Source: Bacteroidota bacterium (GTDB taxonomy: Bacteria > Bacteroidota > Bacteroidia > Bacteroidales > GCA-2748055). Taken from it: a DNA stretch of 10,080 nt. Every line of letters starts with the position of its first letter. The first letter of the stretch is position 1. Location of the stretch: contig JAAEOI010000007.1 in the NCBI GenBank assembly GCA_024244665.1, positions 1 to 10,080 of the forward strand, in the 5' to 3' direction. The translations under genes were made by a program, and so were the position numbers. This document shows positions 7,659 to 10,080 of this stretch, piece after piece. The notes under the pieces are model-generated. The model was not told the origin of the DNA, did no database searches, and saw nothing but the letters and a program-made list of their open reading frames with translations.

Positions 7659-9644
7659 ATGAGAAGAATTGGATTTTCCCTTGTGTTTATTCTGATCAAT
7701 GCTTATGCTTTGATGTCTCAAACGGTCAGCATTCCTGATACTGCCTTTTTGTATGCACTTGATGACCTCGGTGTTGACACTAATGGTGATGGTCTGATCA
7801 GTTATACAGAAGCAGGTAAAACTACTTCATTGTGGATATCTGAAAGGGATATTTCCGATTTGACAGGTATTGAAGCTTTTTCAAATCTGGATACTTTGGA
7901 TTGTGAAAGGAATCAACTTACCACATTGGACCTTTCCAACAATACTTCCCTGGTTTATTTGAATCTTTTTCTTAATCAATTAGGAACCCTGGATATTTCC
8001 CGGAATATTTTGCTGGAGGTAGTGCTTTGTGATTATAATCCTTTAGTCAGTCTGGATCTATCTAAAAATGTAGCATTGAAGATTCTGAGTTGCAGTGGCG
8101 GTGATTTGATCAGTCTGGATGTTTCAGAAAACCAACTATTGGAAGAATTCAATTGCAGATCAAATGACTTAAGCAACCTGGAACTTCCCGGTAACTCTAC
8201 AATTAGAAAACTCGCTTGTGATTTTAATCAATTGACCCACCTGGATGTTTCAGGCGAGTTGTCATTATTAGTTTTAGAATGCAGAAGCAACCAGCTATCC
8301 ACTCTGGATCTATTTAATAATTCATTATTAAAGGTATTGCATTGCGATTATAATCAATTAAGCACCCTGGATGTTTCCAAAAACTCAGGTCTGGAACTCC
8401 TTCATTGCGATTCTAACCAACTATTAAGCTTGAATGTAAACGATACGGCTTTAAAATCAGTGGATTGCGACTTTAATGATTTGGATAGCCTGGATGTTTC
8501 TGCCTGTACTTCATTGGCCACATTGAATTGCGGCTCCAATAAACTAACTGATCTGGATATCTCAAATAATATTGCTCTGGATCTGTTTAATTGTGGTGGT
8601 AACCATATTACCAGCCTGGATGTTGCAAATAATGTGGCACTAACAACACTCAATTGCAATTCAAATGAGTTTATCGCTCTGGATTTATCAAGGAATACGC
8701 TATTAACTCTTTTGTATATTGGGTACAACGAATTCATTAGTTTAGATTTTTCAGAAAATGTAGCATTGCAGATTCTGAACTGCGTGGGAAACCGGTTGAC
8801 CAGCCTTGATCTATCCAAAAATACAGAATTAATTGAGCTTTACTGTGGAGAAAACAATCTAAGCAGTCTGAGCGTCAACAATAATCCTGCTTTGCGACTT
8901 CTGTCATGCAACAATAATCCCTTATCTCATCTGGATATTTCGAATCTGACAGATTTTTTCCTCCAGGATGGGACCTGTGGTTGTGGCGGATATTTGGATC
9001 TTTCCAATATCCCCTCCTTAAATGAAGTCTGTGTATGGATAACTCCTTTTCCCCAGCCAGACTCTGCCTGGCAAGTGATGACAGATGGGAGCCAGGATCT
9101 TTACTTTAGGGATTGTGCTGCTCCTGTTCTGACTGTTTCTGAGGATCTTCCATATCAGCCTGCATTTATTGAAGCAAGCAGTACAGAAGAGGGAAGGATC
9201 TACCTGGTGCCGGAAAATACAGATGGAAACCTTGACAACATCCTTGCAGATTCGATTAAATCAGTTCGGGTCTTTACGAACACTTCAGTAAATATCCCTT
9301 TAGATGGATTGAATAATGGAGTCTACCGGCTATATGGTGCTGATCTGGAAGAAAATATATCCAGGCCTGAGGAGTTTTCTATTTTGGGAGTGGGATTTGA
9401 CGATATGATTAATAGTCAGGTCGAGATCTATCCAAATCCAACCAATAGCATACTGACCATAAAATCAATAGATTTTGCTCCCCGATCAATCGAAATAATT
9501 GCACTCAATGGGAGCTTGGTATTAAGCAAAAATATCATGGGAGGATTCAGTCAGATCGATCTTTCATCTTTTGAGAAAGGTGTTTACTTCATTAGCATCA
9601 TTTCAAAAGATCGGGTCACTTCCCAAAAAGTGATTAAGCTGTAG
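7659..9644 (+). CDS. Secreted leucine-rich repeat protein with EF-hand-like loop and T9SS sorting tail
   Basis: Residues 1-20 form a signal peptide (MRR, hydrophobic core, cleavage near MSQ). IPDTAFLYAL (25-34) and the loop D40-T-N42-G-D44-G-L-I-S48-Y-T-E51 follow; D40, N42, D44, S48 and E51 fit a canonical 12-residue EF-hand calcium loop. From residue 68 to about 440 there are leucine-rich repeats of mostly 21 residues, pattern LxxLDVSxNxxLxxLxCxxNx. A cysteine-containing cap (GTCGCGGYLDLSNIPSL...VWITPFP) follows, then a beta-sandwich-like stretch (about 500-580: GRIYLVPENT...NGVYRLYGADLEENIS). Residues 588-661 are a type A T9SS sorting domain: VEIYPNPTNS, IEIIALNGSLV, FEKGVYFISI, SQKVIKL. 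The protein should cross the outer membrane by T9SS and be surface-attached or released. LRR proteins of this type usually bind proteins or glycans; the ligand is unknown. The gene is visibly richer in A+T than its neighbours and ends immediately before the convergent stop at 9645. Confidence 0.92.
   Translation: MRRIGFSLVFILINAYALMSQTVSIPDTAFLYALDDLGVDTNGDGLISYTEAGKTTSLWISERDISDLTGIEAFSNLDTLDCERNQLTTLDLSNNTSLVYLNLFLNQLGTLDISRNILLEVVLCDYNPLVSLDLSKNVALKILSCSGGDLISLDVSENQLLEEFNCRSNDLSNLELPGNSTIRKLACDFNQLTHLDVSGELSLLVLECRSNQLSTLDLFNNSLLKVLHCDYNQLSTLDVSKNSGLELLHCDSNQLLSLNVNDTALKSVDCDFNDLDSLDVSACTSLATLNCGSNKLTDLDISNNIALDLFNCGGNHITSLDVANNVALTTLNCNSNEFIALDLSRNTLLTLLYIGYNEFISLDFSENVALQILNCVGNRLTSLDLSKNTELIELYCGENNLSSLSVNNNPALRLLSCNNNPLSHLDISNLTDFFLQDGTCGCGGYLDLSNIPSLNEVCVWITPFPQPDSAWQVMTDGSQDLYFRDCAAPVLTVSEDLPYQPAFIEASSTEEGRIYLVPENTDGNLDNILADSIKSVRVFTNTSVNIPLDGLNNGVYRLYGADLEENISRPEEFSILGVGFDDMINSQVEIYPNPTNSILTIKSIDFAPRSIEIIALNGSLVLSKNIMGGFSQIDLSSFEKGVYFISIISKDRVTSQKVIKL
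7917..8921 (+). repeat. 16-unit LRR coding repeat array, 63-bp period
   Basis: Residues 87-421 of the LRR protein divide into 16 consecutive units. Fifteen are exactly 21 residues (63 bp); the ninth (8421-8480, LLSLNVNDTALKSVDCDFND) lacks one residue. Degenerate units flank the array on both sides (from residue 68, and from 422). The cysteine four residues before the conserved Asn is kept in most units but is Leu in unit 1 and Ile in unit 14. Units are conserved as protein but diverged as DNA, so the array is old rather than freshly amplified. Confidence 0.85.
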
Positions 9645-10080
9645 CTAAAACTCAGTGCTCAGCAATATGTGAATTTGCTGAGGAATCTCGATCCAGGAGC
9701 CAAGTTTGAGGTATTCATTGGAGATGAAGATCTCATCAGCGCTTTTGATGGCAATGCCCTCCACCTGGTGGGAGGGAAGTGAGAGGTTGATTCTCCGGCG
9801 GGTTCCCCCAAAGAGGTCATCGGCCTCAAATCCTTTTTCCAATGGATCTTTAAGTATATAAATAAAGGGATACATCACGGAGGTGTACACGCACAGGATG
9901 ATAGTATTCCCATCCGCAGATATATCCGCACCCGTTATGAGCCCCTCTATCTGCTTGTGGGAGACTTTCCTGGCCACATGATGTCCGGGAATGGCTGGTA
10001 ATTTGTATACCGAAGAGCCGGCGTTGATCCACTCTTTCGTGAAAAGGAATATTTGTCCCCGGTGAACAATCATAGCCTCA
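9645..10080 (-). CDS. C-terminal part of a secreted beta-propeller-like protein (5' end off window)
   Basis: The frame is open to the right edge: 144 codons plus one base before the stop at 9645-9647. The Met at 10073 is probably internal, because the codons before it read Glu-Ala and EAMIVHRGQIFLFTKEW resembles the 'EAL...LFLFTK' pattern in Bacteroidota secreted proteins with strand-loop propeller repeats. Further family-like pieces are SVYKLPAIPG, IEGLITGADISADGNTIILCVYT (a blade-like unit), RRINLSLPSHQVEGIAI and IFISNEYL. Such proteins resemble SdiA-regulated or esterase-like phytase propellers, but no catalytic residue can be assigned here. The last residues, LLSTEF, are encoded by a short sequence (CTGAGCACTGAG) also present as an intergenic repeat near 4104-4137, so the original C-terminus may have been a few codons shorter. 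It converges on the LRR gene with no gap between stops. Confidence 0.6.
   Translation of the reverse strand, partial: EAMIVHRGQIFLFTKEWINAGSSVYKLPAIPGHHVARKVSHKQIEGLITGADISADGNTIILCVYTSVMYPFIYILKDPLEKGFEADDLFGGTRRRINLSLPSHQVEGIAIKSADEIFISNEYLKLGSWIEIPQQIHILLSTEF
9651..9662. repeat. Second copy of the CTGAGCACTGA repeat core
   Basis: CTCAGTGCTCAG (minus strand CTGAGCACTGAG) shares an 11-base core with the tandem repeat at 4104-4137. Here it lies inside the last codons of the minus-strand gene at the right edge. It also contains a direct CTCAG duplication, the same sub-unit seen in the other copy. Confidence 0.5.

Noticed and set aside
7776..7811. Dockerin domain (cellulosome) from the calcium loop
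   Set aside because: Only one loop is present, and it is followed directly by the LRR solenoid; dockerins have two duplicated loop-helix units.
7917..8921. Regular 63-bp periodicity as a possible CRISPR or satellite array
   Set aside because: The period is in frame, encodes LRR units and is conserved at protein level with diverged DNA; there are no identical repeats separated by unique spacers.
9645..10073. Complete small gene of 142 codons starting at 10073
   Set aside because: The frame is open upstream to the window edge and the codons before the Met (Glu-Ala) extend a family-like motif, so this is better read as the C-terminal part of a longer protein.
1..10080. Insertion sequence, prophage, tRNA or defence-system genes
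   Set aside because: I saw no transposase, integrase, long terminal inverted repeat, cloverleaf-like sequence or known defence protein motif; all sizeable frames are accounted for by the genes listed.

Overview
The window looks like a chromosomal segment of a Bacteroidota bacterium, probably in or near Bacteroidales/Marinilabiliales. The evidence is a protein with a C-terminal type IX secretion (T9SS, 'Por') sorting tail, a Bacteroidota-style 21-residue leucine-rich repeat protein, a TPR/PD40 outer-envelope protein, starts without Shine-Dalgarno sequences, and at least one good match to the Bacteroidota -7 promoter element TAnnTTTG. This placement is inferred from gene content; no rRNA or other phylogenetic marker is present, and no tRNA, CRISPR array or transposase was seen.

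Layout. Bases 1-6020 hold four genes on the minus strand, read from right to left: recR (recombination mediator), lysA (diaminopimelate decarboxylase, 8 bp downstream), a 650-residue membrane protein joining a family 2 glycosyltransferase to a polyprenyl-phosphate sugar-transferase-like half, and a large TPR/PD40 protein whose 3' end lies off the left edge. The short spacers (8, 45 and 38 bp) fit a single transcription unit, although the 45-bp spacer carries a 14-bp tandem repeat. A 90-bp divergent intergenic region (6021-6110) follows. Then two plus-strand genes: a sodium:solute symporter (6111-7565) and a secreted LRR protein with an EF-hand-like loop and a T9SS tail (7659-9644). The right edge carries the C-terminal part of a minus-strand gene, probably a secreted beta-propeller-like protein, whose stop codon directly abuts the LRR stop.

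How the genes relate. recR and lysA are housekeeping (gap repair; last step of lysine synthesis, with meso-diaminopimelate also feeding peptidoglycan). The glycosyltransferase fusion, the PD40 protein and the LRR protein belong to the cell envelope or cell surface. The LRR gene is clearly more AT-rich than its neighbours, suggesting a different history or relaxed codon selection.

No complete new defence or mobile system is visible. The points most worth a second look are the glycosyltransferase fused to a sugar-phosphotransferase half that seems to have lost its catalytic segment, a short repeat family (core CTGAGCACTGA) found in one spacer and in the 3' end of a coding sequence, and the compositionally distinct LRR gene.
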